DNA of 64,000 nucleotides from Alicyclobacillus sp. (GCA_023511725.1 JAIMAY010000005.1:55624-119623); one strand, 5' to 3'; shown: positions 36,576 to 46,134, counted from the first letter of the stretch. Program-made: numbers and translations. The notes: generated by a model not told the origin, from the letters alone.

Positions 36576-37370
36576 ATGCTTCCGGCTGACGGTGAAGCCG
36601 GGCTCGCTGAATTCTATTTCCAGTACCGGATTGTTCGCGACCGTCCGGGATTGCTGGGCGATGTGGCGTCGCTGCTTGGAATGCTGGGCTTCAATATTCA
36701 TCAGTTGAACAGCGTTTCTGACGACAGTCGCGCGTTCCTGCTTCAGACACGTCGTCCGGAGCATGCGCAGGTGTTGCGATCCATCGTCGAGGGTCTGGAG
36801 GACATCCAGCTGACGGCGTTGCGCCCGCCGTCGCTGAGGGATCGGATTGCTCTGCGTCACGGGCGGTTCATTGAACGCAGCGACACAGAAACGCGTACAT
36901 ATCGGTTTGTCCGCGACGAACTGGGTGTCTTGGTGGATTTCGTGGGAGAGTTGCTGAAGCGTCCCGGACGCCAGGTGATTGGGATGCGTGGCCAGCCGCG
37001 CGTGGGGAAAACCGAATCCATCGTGGCGGCCAGCGTCTACGCGAACCGGCGATGGATCTTCATCTCGTCCACGCTGCTTAAGCAGACGATGTTGCGGGAC
37101 CTGCCCTTCGACGAGTTCCTGCCAGATCAATTCGTCTTTATTGTGGACGGGGCGGTGACCACGTTTCGAGGAGACGAACGTCACTGGGAAGTGGTTGAAG
37201 ATGTGTTGCGTCTGCCCGCGCCGGTCGTCATTGAACACCCGGACATCTTTGTCAAGCACTCGCACTTCGGTTGGGATCTGTTCGATTGTGTGATCGAACT
37301 TCGGCGTGATCCGGAAGAACAGATCCTGTACGAGGAATACGAGCGGGAGGCGGCGCGTTGGCAGGACTGA
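36576..37370 (+). CDS. YmfK-like protein (DUF3388), ACT-like plus P-loop
   Basis: Corresponds by position (before rodZ and pgsA) and by sequence to B. subtilis YmfK, a protein of unknown function. The 264 residues have an N-terminal ACT-like regulatory fold (YRIVRDRPGLLGDVASLLGML) and a P-loop-type segment GMRGQPRVGKTESIVAAS (about 140-157), followed by RWIFISSTLLKQT and a conserved VVIEHPDIFVKH. These suggest a ligand-sensing nucleotide-binding protein. Several ATG codons lie at the 5' end; 36576 is chosen because AAGGAG lies nine bases upstream. rodZ begins 30 bases after the stop. Confidence 0.85.
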   Translation: MLPADGEAGLAEFYFQYRIVRDRPGLLGDVASLLGMLGFNIHQLNSVSDDSRAFLLQTRRPEHAQVLRSIVEGLEDIQLTALRPPSLRDRIALRHGRFIERSDTETRTYRFVRDELGVLVDFVGELLKRPGRQVIGMRGQPRVGKTESIVAASVYANRRWIFISSTLLKQTMLRDLPFDEFLPDQFVFIVDGAVTTFRGDERHWEVVEDVLRLPAPVVIEHPDIFVKHSHFGWDLFDCVIELRRDPEEQILYEEYEREAARWQD

Positions 37371-37400
37371 TGCAGGCCGATGGCGGTTGGAGGGAAGACG

Positions 37401-38357
37401 ATGCGTGAGCTGGGCGAAGTGCTCCGCAAGCGGCGGGAAGAATTGGGGATGAGCTTGGACGATGTCCAGGCTGCAACGAAGATCCGCAAACGGTATCTGC
37501 AGGCTTTGGAAGACGGTGATTGGTCGGTTCTCCCAGGGGAGGTGTACGCTCGCGGGTTCGTCCGAACGTATGCGGAACACCTTGGCTTGGACGGGCACGC
37601 GCTGCTGGCGCAGTTCACACCTGCCGCGGACCAGGAGAAGCGTGAACGCGAGCGGTCGATCCCGCCGAATCCATCGCAAGTCGACGTCTCCCCCGAAGCC
37701 CGCGTGCCGCGCGCTGGAGCCGAAGGCACCGGGCGTCCAGCTCGTGTACGGCGCAAACCCGCGGCGTCGAAGGATAGTGGCTGGCAGAAGTTTTGGAACG
37801 AATACGGGATGCAGGCTGCCGCGGTTGTGGTCGTGCTGCTGGTGCTGGGCGGCGGGTGGTATTGGTTGAGTCACGCGGGCGGCGGTCCGTCAGGAACCGA
37901 CAATCACACGGTGGCCACTGCGCCTGGTGCCCAAGCGGGAAACCATGCGTCCGGCGGCAGCGACAACACAGTGTCTTCCAACAACACCACACCGCCGGTG
38001 GCGGCGCCGGGCAACAATACGACGGACCATCCCGGCACGAGCAACACCACGACCGTCACGGCCCAGCCGCGCCGTGGGAGTGTGCAGAGCTATGTGGTTC
38101 AGACATCGGCTGCCACGTTTGAGGTGAACCTCACAGCTCAGAACGGAAATTGCTGGGTTGCAGTGAAAGTGGACGGTCGAAGTGTGGATCCCAATGACAT
38201 GGTCTACCAAGGTCAATCGCGCACCTGGCAAGGGGCGGAGACCGTCGACATTCAGGCCGGAGACGCAGCGGTGATCCGCGTGCTGGTGAACGGTCAAGCG
38301 GTCGAGGTACCTCCAGTGGCGGGGCCACTACACCTCAAATTTGTTCGTGGCTCATGA
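37401..38357 (+). CDS. rodZ: RodZ-like cytoskeletal membrane protein (YmfM)
   Basis: Bitopic membrane protein that links MreB filaments to the wall-elongation machinery. The 318 residues follow the RodZ plan: N-terminal HTH_25 domain (RELGEVLRKRREELGMSLDD to about residue 70), a charged juxtamembrane stretch, one membrane span (AAAVVVVLLVLGGGWYWL, about 136-153), an outer linker unusually rich in Asn, Thr, Gly and Pro (about 155-225), and a C-terminal beta domain (DUF4115, about 235-318). ATG follows GGAGGGA. Its place between the YmfK-like gene and pgsA is the Bacilli norm. Confidence 0.92.
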   Translation: MRELGEVLRKRREELGMSLDDVQAATKIRKRYLQALEDGDWSVLPGEVYARGFVRTYAEHLGLDGHALLAQFTPAADQEKRERERSIPPNPSQVDVSPEARVPRAGAEGTGRPARVRRKPAASKDSGWQKFWNEYGMQAAAVVVVLLVLGGGWYWLSHAGGGPSGTDNHTVATAPGAQAGNHASGGSDNTVSSNNTTPPVAAPGNNTTDHPGTSNTTTVTAQPRRGSVQSYVVQTSAATFEVNLTAQNGNCWVAVKVDGRSVDPNDMVYQGQSRTWQGAETVDIQAGDAAVIRVLVNGQAVEVPPVAGPLHLKFVRGS

Positions 38358-38384
38358 TGGGATAGACAATGCGGGGGTGGCGAG

Positions 38385-38876
38385 ATGGCGAAGGAGTATT
38401 CGTTTGACATCGTATCGCAGGTGGATCTGCAGGAGGTGGACAATGCTGTCAATCAAGCGAGGAAGGAGATTGAGACGCGTTTCGATTTCAAGAACAGCCG
38501 AAGCCGGATCGACTTCGACGGCAAGCAGATCACGCTGATCTCCGATGACGAATACAAACTGCAGGCCGTGATGGACGTTCTGCAGTCCAAGTGCGTCCGG
38601 CGCGAAGTACCGCTCAAGGCACTGAAACCCGGCAAGGTTGAGCCGGCCGCAGGCGGTACGGTGCGCCAGGTGGTGGAACTGCAGCAGGGGATAGCACAGG
38701 ATGTGGCGAAAACCATTGTCAAATTGATCAAGGACTCCAAGTTGAAGGTGCAGGCCTCCATTCAAGGTGATCAGATTCGGGTATCCGGCAAAAGCAAAGA
38801 TGACCTGCAGGCCGTGATCCAGATGCTGCGTGGGGCGGATCTCCCGGTTGCTCTTCAGTTCGTCAATTATCGTTGA
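38385..38876 (+). CDS. YajQ family nucleotide-binding protein
   Basis: UPF0234/YajQ protein; homologues bind cyclic di-GMP or nucleic acids in some bacteria, but the role in Bacilli is not established. The 163 residues match the family well: [20 protein letters not shown] at the N-terminus, [13 protein letters not shown], and [30 protein letters not shown], ending [14 protein letters not shown] at 38385. It probably belongs to the rodZ transcript; a fresh promoter for pgsA begins 12 bases after its stop. Confidence 0.93.
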   Translation: MAKEYSFDIVSQVDLQEVDNAVNQARKEIETRFDFKNSRSRIDFDGKQITLISDDEYKLQAVMDVLQSKCVRREVPLKALKPGKVEPAAGGTVRQVVELQQGIAQDVAKTIVKLIKDSKLKVQASIQGDQIRVSGKSKDDLQAVIQMLRGADLPVALQFVNYR

Positions 38877-38887
38877 CGGGGGCGATT

Positions 38888-38916
38888 TTGACACCCTGAT
38901 CCGACTGATCTATACT
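38888..38916 (+). promoter_or_regulatory. Strong sigma-A promoter of pgsA-cinA
   Basis: A perfect TTGACA (38888-38893), 17 bases, TATACT (38911-38916). It starts right after the yajQ stop. A CTGGG/CCCAG inverted repeat (38915-38929) overlaps the -10 and predicted start, a possible operator or leader hairpin. Confidence 0.85.
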
Positions 38917-39018
38917 GGGTTCAACCCAGCGGGTCGGTCGGGTTTGCTGTGTTTGTTGGGGTTCCATGGATAAGCGCCACGTCCAAAGTGCGGAGCAGAG
39001 AACGGAGCGTGGGATGGT

Positions 39019-39597
39019 TTGAACTTGGCCAACCGCATCACACTGGCCAGGATATTCCTGGTTCCTGTTGTGATTTTTTTGTTGTTGGTGCGGTTTGACT
39101 TCTGGTCCGTGACCATCAACCACCGGACCACGACCATCGGCGAGATGGTGGCCGCGGTCGTATTCATCGTCGTGGCCAGCACCGATGCATTGGACGGCTA
39201 TATCGCTCGCAAGCGCCAGATCATCACCAACTTCGGCAAGTTCCTTGATCCTCTGGCGGACAAGTTGTTGGTGTCGGCCGTGCTCATTAGCTTGGTGCAG
39301 ATGCATCGCCTGTCAGCATGGGTCGCCATTTTGATCATCAGCCGGGAGTTCGCGGTGACCGGATTGCGCTTGGTCGTGGCGGCGGAAGGCGTCGTTCTGG
39401 CCGCCAGCAAGATCGCCAAGTGGAAAACGGCGACGCAGATCGTGGCCATGGTTGCGCTGATGCTGAACAATTTCCCGTTCTCCTACATCCAGTTCCCGTT
39501 TGATCAGGTGATGGTATACATCATGGTCATTCTGACCGTGTGGTCCGGCGTGGATTACTTCGTGAAGAACAAAGAGGTGATCGACGTCCGGGCGTGA
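39019..39597 (+). CDS. pgsA: CDP-diacylglycerol-glycerol-3-phosphate 3-phosphatidyltransferase
   Basis: Integral membrane enzyme making phosphatidylglycerol phosphate, the first committed step to phosphatidylglycerol and cardiolipin. The 192 residues contain the CDP-alcohol transferase motif DALDGYIARKRQIITNFG followed by KFLDPLADK (D-G-x2-A-R-x8-G-x3-D-x3-D), plus several hydrophobic segments. The start is TTG at 39019, giving the usual MNLANRITLARI; the ribosome site is weak, with GGGATGG ending one base before it. The upstream ATG at 39014 is out of frame. Confidence 0.95.
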   Translation: MNLANRITLARIFLVPVVIFLLLVRFDFWSVTINHRTTTIGEMVAAVVFIVVASTDALDGYIARKRQIITNFGKFLDPLADKLLVSAVLISLVQMHRLSAWVAILIISREFAVTGLRLVVAAEGVVLAASKIAKWKTATQIVAMVALMLNNFPFSYIQFPFDQVMVYIMVILTVWSGVDYFVKNKEVIDVRA

Positions 39598-39626
39598 TGT
39601 TGCGGGGATACGGGGGTGATGGTCCC

Positions 39627-40883
39627 ATGGACTGCCGCGCTGAGCACATCGCCGTGGGTAGTGAGATTCTGCTTGGGCAGATTGCGAATGGACATGCACA
39701 GCGCATCTCGCAGGCGTTTGCCGCGGCCGGCCTTCCTCTTTATTATCACACGGCGGTGGGTGACAACCTGGAGCGCTTACGGGCCGTATTTGCTATGGCG
39801 AGCCAAAGGTCCAACGTCATTGTGGTCACGGGTGGACTGGGACCAACGGCGGATGACCTGACACGTGAGGCGTTGGCGGCACATCTGGGTAGACCCATGC
39901 ACGAAGTCCGCGAGGTGGTCGAGCGCCTGGAGGCTTACTTCCGTGCGCGAGGCCGGCAAATGGCGCCCGAAAATCGGAAGCAGGGCTTGCTGATTGAAGG
40001 CGGCGAATTCCTTCCCAATCCGAACGGTACCGCGCCCGGCATGTATGTACGCGACGGTGACACACACTATTTCCTGATGCCGGGTCCACCGCTCGAAATG
40101 GTGCCGATGCTGCATCATCACGTCATTCCCCGCGTTCGAGCGCTGTTTGGGCTCCAGCAGCGTATCGTCTCAAGGGTACTGCACTTTTGTGGTATTGGTG
40201 AATCGGATGTGGACCAGGCCATCCCGCATCTCACATCGCTTCGCAACCCCACCGTCGCGCCGCTTGCGGGTGAGGGCGAGATGCTCATTCGGATCACCGC
40301 TGCTGCCGAGGATGAGGGGGCAGCGCAGGCGCTGATTGCCCCCATCGAGAGCGAGCTCCGAAATCGGTTCGGACCATACATCTACGGTGTCGACGACGAT
40401 ACCCTGCCGAAAGTGGTGGCGCGGCTTTTGCGCGAGCAGGGGCAGACGCTGGCGGTGGCGGAAAGTTGCACCGGCGGTCTGCTTTCCTCTATGATAACGG
40501 CGGTACCAGGCGCCTCAGCCTTTTACCGCCTGGGTGTCACCGCCTATCACAACGAGATGAAGGTTCGACTGTTGGGTGTTCGTGACGAGACGCTGGCCAG
40601 CCACGGCGCTGTCTCCGAGCAGACGGCCCGAGAGATGGCGGAGGGCGTGCGGCGCCAGGCGGCGAGTACGTACGGGATCGGCATCACCGGGATTGCCGGG
40701 CCGGATGGCGGCAGTCCCGACAAACCCGTGGGGTTGGTTTACGGTGCCGTGGCAGGACCGGCTGCCACGCAGGTGTACCGCCTGCAACTGGGCGGATCAC
40801 GTGAACAGATTCAGATCCGGGCGTCCAAACACATGCTTTGGCGGTTGTGGACGATTGCTTCGAGTGGAAAGGTGAGAATATGA
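39627..40883 (+). CDS. cinA: CinA-type competence/damage-inducible protein
   Basis: Two-domain protein: N-terminal MoCF-like ADP-ribose pyrophosphatase domain (AVGSEILLGQIANGH; VTGGLGPTADDLTREA) and C-terminal CinA domain with NMN deamidase signatures (AVAESCTGGLLSSMITAVPG; GITGIAGPDGGSPDKPVG). It likely acts in NAD recycling; B. subtilis CinA is also induced in competence. The 418 residues are full length. ATG at 39627 follows GGGGGTGAT. Its stop overlaps the helicase start (ATATGA). Usually cinA is followed directly by recA; here a DEAD-box gene lies between. Confidence 0.95.
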   Translation: MDCRAEHIAVGSEILLGQIANGHAQRISQAFAAAGLPLYYHTAVGDNLERLRAVFAMASQRSNVIVVTGGLGPTADDLTREALAAHLGRPMHEVREVVERLEAYFRARGRQMAPENRKQGLLIEGGEFLPNPNGTAPGMYVRDGDTHYFLMPGPPLEMVPMLHHHVIPRVRALFGLQQRIVSRVLHFCGIGESDVDQAIPHLTSLRNPTVAPLAGEGEMLIRITAAAEDEGAAQALIAPIESELRNRFGPYIYGVDDDTLPKVVARLLREQGQTLAVAESCTGGLLSSMITAVPGASAFYRLGVTAYHNEMKVRLLGVRDETLASHGAVSEQTAREMAEGVRRQAASTYGIGITGIAGPDGGSPDKPVGLVYGAVAGPAATQVYRLQLGGSREQIQIRASKHMLWRLWTIASSGKVRI

Positions 40884-42463
40884 CATCGTTTCAAGACATG
40901 GGCTTGAGCCGCAAGGTTCAGCAGGCCATTGACGAGATGGGCTATGAGGAGCCGTCGCCGATTCAGGCGGCGTGCATTCCTCTGATATTGGAAGGCAAGG
41001 ATGTCATCGGTCAGGCGCAGACCGGCACGGGCAAAACGGCGGCGTTTGGGATCCCGGTCATTGAACGCGTGACCTCGGAGAACCGAGTGCAGGCGTTGGT
41101 GCTGGCGCCGACTCGCGAGCTCGCCATTCAGGTGGCGGGAGAATTTCGTAAGATTGGGAAATACAAGCGGGTTCGAACCTTGCCCATCTACGGGGGGCAG
41201 TCCATCGGCCATCAGATTCGAGCGTTGCAACAGGGTGTACACGTCGTGATTGGGACGCCGGGTCGGGTGCTGGACCATATCCGGCGCGGCACGCTGAAGT
41301 TGAACCATGTGCGCATGGTCGTGCTGGACGAGGCCGATGAGATGCTGGATATGGGGTTCATTGAAGACATCGAAGCGATTCTGCGCGAAACCCCAGAAAC
41401 GCGGCAGACGCTGTTGTTCTCGGCCACCTTCCCCGCGGAGGTCAAACGGCTGGCGCTGCGCTACATGAACGCTCCGGAGCATGTGACCATCAACCGCGGT
41501 GAGGTAACGGTTCCGCTCACGGATCAGGTGTACTACAAGGTCCTCGAGCGAAACAAGCTGGAGAGTTTGTGCCGCATCATCGACAGTGAAGAGGTGTCGC
41601 TGGGTATCATCTTCTGCCGAACGAAGCGCGGTGTGGATGAACTGGTGGAGGCGCTGTTGGCGCGCGGTTACCTGGTGGACGGCCTGCACGGAGATCTGAG
41701 TCAGGCGCAGCGCGACCGAGTGATGAAGCGTTTCCGCAATGGTGACATCGAACTGCTGGTGGCCACCGATGTCGCGGCGCGCGGCATCGACGTGGAGAAT
41801 GTCACGCATGTGATCAACTACGACATCCCTCAGGACCCCGAATCGTACGTGCACCGCATCGGTCGCACGGGGCGTGCCGGCAAGCGGGGATTGGCCATTA
41901 CCCTGGTGACGCCGCGTGAGTTCAAGCTGCTGAAGCAGATTGAGCGTGAGACCAAGGCGAAGATGGTGGCGCGTGAAGTGCCGTCTTTGGCGGATGTCGC
42001 CGAACGCCAGGCGGAGATGTGGCGAAACCGCATCGTCGAGACCATCCAGAATGGCGGTTTGGCGAGCTATCGCGCCATTCTGAACGGCGTGATCGACGAA
42101 TACGATCCGGTCGATGTTGCGTGCGCTGCGCTCAAGCTGGCGGCGCAGGGCGACCTGCAGCCGGGGCAGGGCGAGGAGGATTACGACTTCGGTGACACCG
42201 GGGCCACGCCGGGTATGGTCCGGTTCTTCGTGAATGTCGGCCGCTCCTCGCGGATCAGCCCGTCTGACCTGGTGCGGGCCATTTCCGAGGAGGCGGGTGT
42301 GCCGGGGCAGGCCATCGGGAAGATTGATGTGTTTGACCGCTTCACCTTTGTCGAGGTGGAGGAAGAATCCGCACCGTTCGTCTATGAGGCGCTTCGTCAG
42401 AGCCGCATCAACGGTGCACGCATCAATCTGGAGCCGGCGCGTCCGCGAAGCCGGACGCGGTGA
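40880..42463 (+). CDS. DEAD-box RNA helicase with DbpA-type C-terminal domain
   Basis: ATP-dependent RNA helicase. Helicase core motifs appear in order: Q motif (PSPIQAACIPLI), motif I AQTGTGKT, Ia PTRELA, II VLDEADEM, III SATFP, then IFCRT, ATDVAARGIDVE (V) and HRIGRTGRAG (VI). The C-terminal ~80 residues (MVRFFVNVGRSSRISPSDL to GARINL) look like the DbpA/YxiN RNA-binding domain, which in YxiN targets 23S rRNA hairpin 92, suggesting a role in 50S assembly. Cold-shock helicase CshA also has a C-terminal extension, so the exact type is uncertain. 527 residues. The start at 40880 overlaps cinA and follows AAAGGTGAG. Confidence 0.92.
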   Translation: MTSFQDMGLSRKVQQAIDEMGYEEPSPIQAACIPLILEGKDVIGQAQTGTGKTAAFGIPVIERVTSENRVQALVLAPTRELAIQVAGEFRKIGKYKRVRTLPIYGGQSIGHQIRALQQGVHVVIGTPGRVLDHIRRGTLKLNHVRMVVLDEADEMLDMGFIEDIEAILRETPETRQTLLFSATFPAEVKRLALRYMNAPEHVTINRGEVTVPLTDQVYYKVLERNKLESLCRIIDSEEVSLGIIFCRTKRGVDELVEALLARGYLVDGLHGDLSQAQRDRVMKRFRNGDIELLVATDVAARGIDVENVTHVINYDIPQDPESYVHRIGRTGRAGKRGLAITLVTPREFKLLKQIERETKAKMVAREVPSLADVAERQAEMWRNRIVETIQNGGLASYRAILNGVIDEYDPVDVACAALKLAAQGDLQPGQGEEDYDFGDTGATPGMVRFFVNVGRSSRISPSDLVRAISEEAGVPGQAIGKIDVFDRFTFVEVEEESAPFVYEALRQSRINGARINLEPARPRSRTR

Positions 42464-42491
42464 ACCCATGCTGTATACCTGGGTCGAGCGG

Positions 42492-42516
42492 CGGCCGCCT
42501 GCGGGCGGCCGTTTCT
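42492..42516 (+). terminator. Hairpin terminator after the DEAD-box gene
   Basis: A perfect 8-base-pair GC stem (42492-42499 with 42504-42511), TGCG loop, followed by TTTCT. The T run is short. It separates the cinA transcript from the SOS-controlled recA promoter. Confidence 0.7.
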
Positions 42517-42567
42517 GGTTTGGACCAGCGGGCACAGAGTGACGCCGGCCAGGCGCGGGCCTGCATG

Positions 42568-42581
42568 CGAACACATGTTTG
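42568..42581 (+). promoter_or_regulatory. LexA (DinR) SOS box upstream of recA
   Basis: CGAACACATGTTTG matches the Gram-positive LexA consensus CGAAC-N4-GTTYG exactly. It overlaps the -35 of the recA promoter, so LexA binding would block polymerase. It shows that recA is under SOS control and that the genome encodes a DinR-type LexA. Confidence 0.9.
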
Positions 42582-42606
42582 CAATGCGCTGAGGAACTGA
42601 TACAAT
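42579..42606 (+). promoter_or_regulatory. Sigma-A promoter of recA
   Basis: TTGCAA (42579-42584), 16 bases, TACAAT (42601-42606). The -35 is embedded in the SOS box. The predicted leader is about 100 bases. Confidence 0.7.
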
Positions 42607-42710
42607 GGAGAGCAGGAGAAGCTTGGACACGGGGCGAATCCATGTGATGTCACGAGGTCGTGACAGAGAGCGGGCGTTCCGGCGAAGGCAACGCATGGGG
42701 ATGGTGGACG

Positions 42711-43763
42711 ATGAACGATAAACGGACCGCGTTGGAGATGGCGCTGAAGCAGATTGAGAAGCAGTTCGGAAAGGGATCCATCATGCGGCTGGGGGAAGCT
42801 TCGGCCGCAATGAACATCGAAACCGTGCCGACGGGCTCCATCGCCCTGGACATCGCCTTGGGCGTGGGAGGCTTCCCGCGTGGGCGTATCATTGAAATCT
42901 ACGGGCCGGAGTCCTCCGGTAAGACCACGGTGGCTCTGCATGCCGTGGCGGAAGTCCAAAAGCGTGGCGGACAAGCCGCCTTCATCGACGCCGAGCACGC
43001 ACTGGATCCGGTCTACGCTGGGAAACTGGGCGTCAACATCGATGAACTGTTGATCTCACAGCCCGATACAGGCGAACAGGCGCTGGAAATTGCCGAGGCA
43101 TTGGTGCGCAGCGGCGCGGTGGACATCATCGTGGTCGACTCGGTGGCGGCTTTGGTACCCAAGAGCGAGTTGGAGGGGGACATGGGAGACTCGCACGTCG
43201 GCCTGCAGGCTCGGCTCATGTCCCAGGCGCTCCGCAAGCTGGCAGGGGCCATCAGCAAATCCAAAACCATTGCGATTTTCATCAACCAAATTCGTGAAAA
43301 GGTCGGCGTGATGTTTGGCAATCCCGAGACCACGACGGGTGGGCGCGCGCTGAAGTTTTACTCCACCATTCGGCTGGAGGTGCGCCGCGCGGAGGCACTC
43401 AAACAGGGCAATGATGTCGTGGGGAACCGCGTTCGGATCAAAGTGGTGAAAAACAAAGTGGCGCCGCCGTTTAAGCAGTGCGATGTGGACATCATGTTCG
43501 GCGAGGGCATCTCGCGTGAAGGTAGCCTGATCGACATGGCGACCGAGATCGACATCATTCAAAAGAGCGGTGCCTGGTATTCTTTCGACGAGGAACGATT
43601 GGGGCAAGGGCGAGAAAATGCGAAGCAGTTCCTGAAGGAGCATCCGGAGATAGCGGATGAGATTGAGCGCCGCGTGCGGGAGTACTTCCATGTCAATGGT
43701 CCCGCGGTGCCGATTGCGGCCGCTGTGGAGGACGACGCTTTTGATTTCGAGGCGGACGAGTGA
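42711..43763 (+). CDS. recA: Recombinase RecA
   Basis: ATP-dependent strand-exchange protein and coprotease for LexA cleavage. The 350 residues are complete: N-terminal helix ([21 protein letters not shown]), Walker [10 protein letters not shown] (65-73), Walker [14 protein letters not shown]-binding loop 1 ([20 protein letters not shown]) and loop 2 ([19 protein letters not shown]), and a short acidic C-terminus. The ATG at 42711 gives the family start [12 protein letters not shown] and is preceded by GGGGATGGTGG. No intein. SOS control is indicated by the box at 42568. Confidence 0.99.
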   Translation: MNDKRTALEMALKQIEKQFGKGSIMRLGEASAAMNIETVPTGSIALDIALGVGGFPRGRIIEIYGPESSGKTTVALHAVAEVQKRGGQAAFIDAEHALDPVYAGKLGVNIDELLISQPDTGEQALEIAEALVRSGAVDIIVVDSVAALVPKSELEGDMGDSHVGLQARLMSQALRKLAGAISKSKTIAIFINQIREKVGVMFGNPETTTGGRALKFYSTIRLEVRRAEALKQGNDVVGNRVRIKVVKNKVAPPFKQCDVDIMFGEGISREGSLIDMATEIDIIQKSGAWYSFDEERLGQGRENAKQFLKEHPEIADEIERRVREYFHVNGPAVPIAAAVEDDAFDFEADE

Positions 43764-43796
43764 ATACGCTGGGACTCCCGGCAAGGGGTGATCTGC

Positions 43797-44474
43797 ATGG
43801 CGGTGGTGGTGGGACGAGAACCGGCCCCAGGCAGACCCGACTGGCTCGTCGTTTTGTGGGATGACGGCGAGGCGCTGCACCTGCCCGTGCAGGCGTGGGT
43901 GCGTGCTTCGCTGGCCATCGGCCGGGACGTACCGGACACGGTGCGCGACGAGTTGCGTGAGTACGCCCAGCAGTGGAAGCTTTATGATCGATGTTTGCAC
44001 TGGTTGGCTCGCCGTGCGCGTACGCGTGCCGAGGTGCGAAGCTATCTGCAGCGGCTGGGCACAACACCGCCCGTCGCAAATGCCATCATCGCGGAGTTGT
44101 GTCGCGCGGGCTATCTGGATGATCGCCGCTATGCGGAAAGCCTGGTGGCATCATGGCGGGATCGGCGCAGTCTGGCGGAGCTTCGGAAGACGCTTTTGAC
44201 CCGAGGCGTCACGCGCGACGTGGTGGATGCGGTGCTCACCCCCCTTCGCAACGAGAACGCGGAGTGGACGGCTGCGTTCAAGGTGGCTGATAAGTACTGG
44301 CGAACGCATGCCGGGACGCCGGCGCGGGAACGTAGGACCAAGCTGGCGCGCTATCTCGGCCGGCGTGGGTTCTCGGCGTCCGTGGTACGCCAAGTGCTTC
44401 AGCACCTCCAGGCCCATGCGGAGGACGAGGTCGAGGCATTCCTTGACAGCGATTCCTGCGGGGGGCTAGAATAA
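43797..44474 (+). CDS. recX: Regulatory protein RecX
   Basis: Modulator of RecA filaments. The 225 residues show the three-helix RecX repeats: LHWLARRARTRAEVRSYLQRLG, AIIAELCRAGYLDDRRYAESLV and the later repeat around KLARYLGRRGFSASVVRQVLQ. The ATG at 43797 follows AAGGGGTGAT by six bases; an in-frame GTG nine bases earlier lies in that ribosome site. It is 33 bases after recA, so probably cotranscribed and SOS-induced. The RNase Y promoter lies over its last codons. Confidence 0.92.
   Translation: MAVVVGREPAPGRPDWLVVLWDDGEALHLPVQAWVRASLAIGRDVPDTVRDELREYAQQWKLYDRCLHWLARRARTRAEVRSYLQRLGTTPPVANAIIAELCRAGYLDDRRYAESLVASWRDRRSLAELRKTLLTRGVTRDVVDAVLTPLRNENAEWTAAFKVADKYWRTHAGTPARERRTKLARYLGRRGFSASVVRQVLQHLQAHAEDEVEAFLDSDSCGGLE
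44443..44472 (+). promoter_or_regulatory. Sigma-A promoter of rny inside the end of recX
   Basis: A perfect TTGACA (44443-44448), 18 bases, TAGAAT (44467-44472). It overlaps the last ten codons of recX and uncouples RNase Y expression from SOS control of recA-recX. Confidence 0.8.
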
Positions 44475-44568
44475 AAATTGCGTATGATCGCGGCCTCTAG
44501 CTCGAACCGCCGGTCCGAACACGGCTGGGACACGACGTGTCGGCGGGAGCAGGGAGGCATATCACTCC

Positions 44569-46107
44569 ATGACATACATCTGGATCATCGCGATACTGGT
44601 CGCGTTACTCGTTGGTGGAGGTTTGGGTTTTCTCGCACGCCGAATGGTGGCGGAAGCGAAGATTGGCGCCGCGGAAGCACGGGCGTTGGAGATCCTCGAA
44701 GGCGCCCGCCGCGATGCGGAGGCAAAGCGCAAGGAAGCCCTGCTCGAGGCGAAGGAGGAAGTGCACCGACTGCGCCAAGAGGCAGAACGCGAATTGCGCG
44801 AGCGACGCAATGAGTTGCAGAAACTAGAACGACGAGTCCTGCAGAAAGAAGAGGCGCTGGACAGAAAGAATGAAGCGCTGGAACGTCGCCTGGAAGGGTT
44901 GAAGGAGCGCGAGGCACAACTGGATCAGTTGCGGGCGGAGATCGAAGAGTTGCACCGCAAGCAGGTCCAGGAGCTCGAGCGGATCTCGGGGCTCACGCAG
45001 GAGAACGCTCGAGAAATGATTTTGAGTGCCGTGGAACGCGAATGCCGGCATGATGCGGCCGTGCTCATGAAGGAGATTGAACAGGAGGCGCGTGCGGAGG
45101 CGGAACGTCGCGCGAGAGACATCATCGCCACCGCCATCCAGCGTTGCGCCACAGACCATGCGGCTGAGATCACGGTATCCGTGGTCAATCTGCCCAACGA
45201 TGAGATGAAAGGTCGCATCATTGGGCGTGAGGGGCGTAACATCCGGACGCTGGAGACCCTGACAGGTATTGACCTGATCATCGATGACACGCCGGAAGCG
45301 GTGATCTTGTCCGGTTTTGACCCAGTGCGTCGAGAGATTGCTCGGGTCACCTTGGAACGGCTCGTCGCCGATGGGCGTATCCATCCGGCGCGCATCGAGG
45401 AGATGGTCGAGAAATCCAGGCGGGAGATTGAGGATCTGATCCGCCAAGAGGGCGAACATGCCCTGTTTGAGACGGGCATCCACGGGATGCATCCGGATCT
45501 GGTCAAACTGTTGGGCCGTTTGAAGTTCCGAACGAGCTACGGTCAGAATGTGCTGAAGCACTCCATTGAAGTGGCGCACCTCGCGGGGTTGATGGCATCC
45601 GAGTTGGGTCTGGACGTCACGTTGGCGAAGCGAGGTGGTCTGCTCCACGATATTGGCAAGGCCGTGACCCATGAGGTAGAGGGGTCACACGTCGAGATTG
45701 GCGTCGACCTCGCCAAGCGGTACAAGGAGCATCCCATCGTCATCAACGCCATTGCCGCGCACCACGGAGACGTGCCATTCTCATCGCCCATCTCGGTGCT
45801 GGTAGCGGCGGCGGACGCCATCTCGGCAGCGCGGCCGGGCGCTCGGCGTGAGACGTTGGAGATCTACATGAAGCGGCTAGAGAAGCTGGAGTCCATCGCG
45901 GAGTCCGTCGAGGGTGTTGAAAAGTGCTACGCCATTCAGGCCGGGCGCGAGGTCCGCATCATTGTGGATCCGGAACGCATCGACGATGCGGAGTCGGTAC
46001 GCATCGCGAAATTGATTTCCAAGAAGATTGAAAACGAACTGGAGTATCCCGGCCAGATCAAGGTAACGGTGATTCGAGAAACTAGAGCCGTTGAATACGC
46101 AAAATAG
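44569..46107 (+). CDS. rny: Ribonuclease Y
   Basis: Membrane-anchored endoribonuclease that initiates bulk mRNA decay and riboswitch RNA turnover. The 512 residues have the family plan: N-terminal membrane segment ([19 protein letters not shown], about 4-22), a long charged coiled coil (about 30-195), a KH domain ([19 protein letters not shown], about 215), and an HD domain whose metal pair is H360/D361 in LHDIGKAV. The ATG follows GGGAGG at the rather long distance of 11 bases. The stop codon lies within the terminator hairpin. Confidence 0.98.
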   Translation: MTYIWIIAILVALLVGGGLGFLARRMVAEAKIGAAEARALEILEGARRDAEAKRKEALLEAKEEVHRLRQEAERELRERRNELQKLERRVLQKEEALDRKNEALERRLEGLKEREAQLDQLRAEIEELHRKQVQELERISGLTQENAREMILSAVERECRHDAAVLMKEIEQEARAEAERRARDIIATAIQRCATDHAAEITVSVVNLPNDEMKGRIIGREGRNIRTLETLTGIDLIIDDTPEAVILSGFDPVRREIARVTLERLVADGRIHPARIEEMVEKSRREIEDLIRQEGEHALFETGIHGMHPDLVKLLGRLKFRTSYGQNVLKHSIEVAHLAGLMASELGLDVTLAKRGGLLHDIGKAVTHEVEGSHVEIGVDLAKRYKEHPIVINAIAAHHGDVPFSSPISVLVAAADAISAARPGARRETLEIYMKRLEKLESIAESVEGVEKCYAIQAGREVRIIVDPERIDDAESVRIAKLISKKIENELEYPGQIKVTVIRETRAVEYAK

Positions 46108-46134
46108 AGTAGCCGCACGGCTACTCTATTTTTT
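46101..46134 (+). terminator. Intrinsic terminator overlapping the rny stop
   Basis: The arms 46101-46115 and 46118-46132 are perfectly complementary and run into TTTTTT. The rny TAG (46105-46107) is inside the left arm, so ribosomes finishing rny would cover part of the hairpin. Confidence 0.92.
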
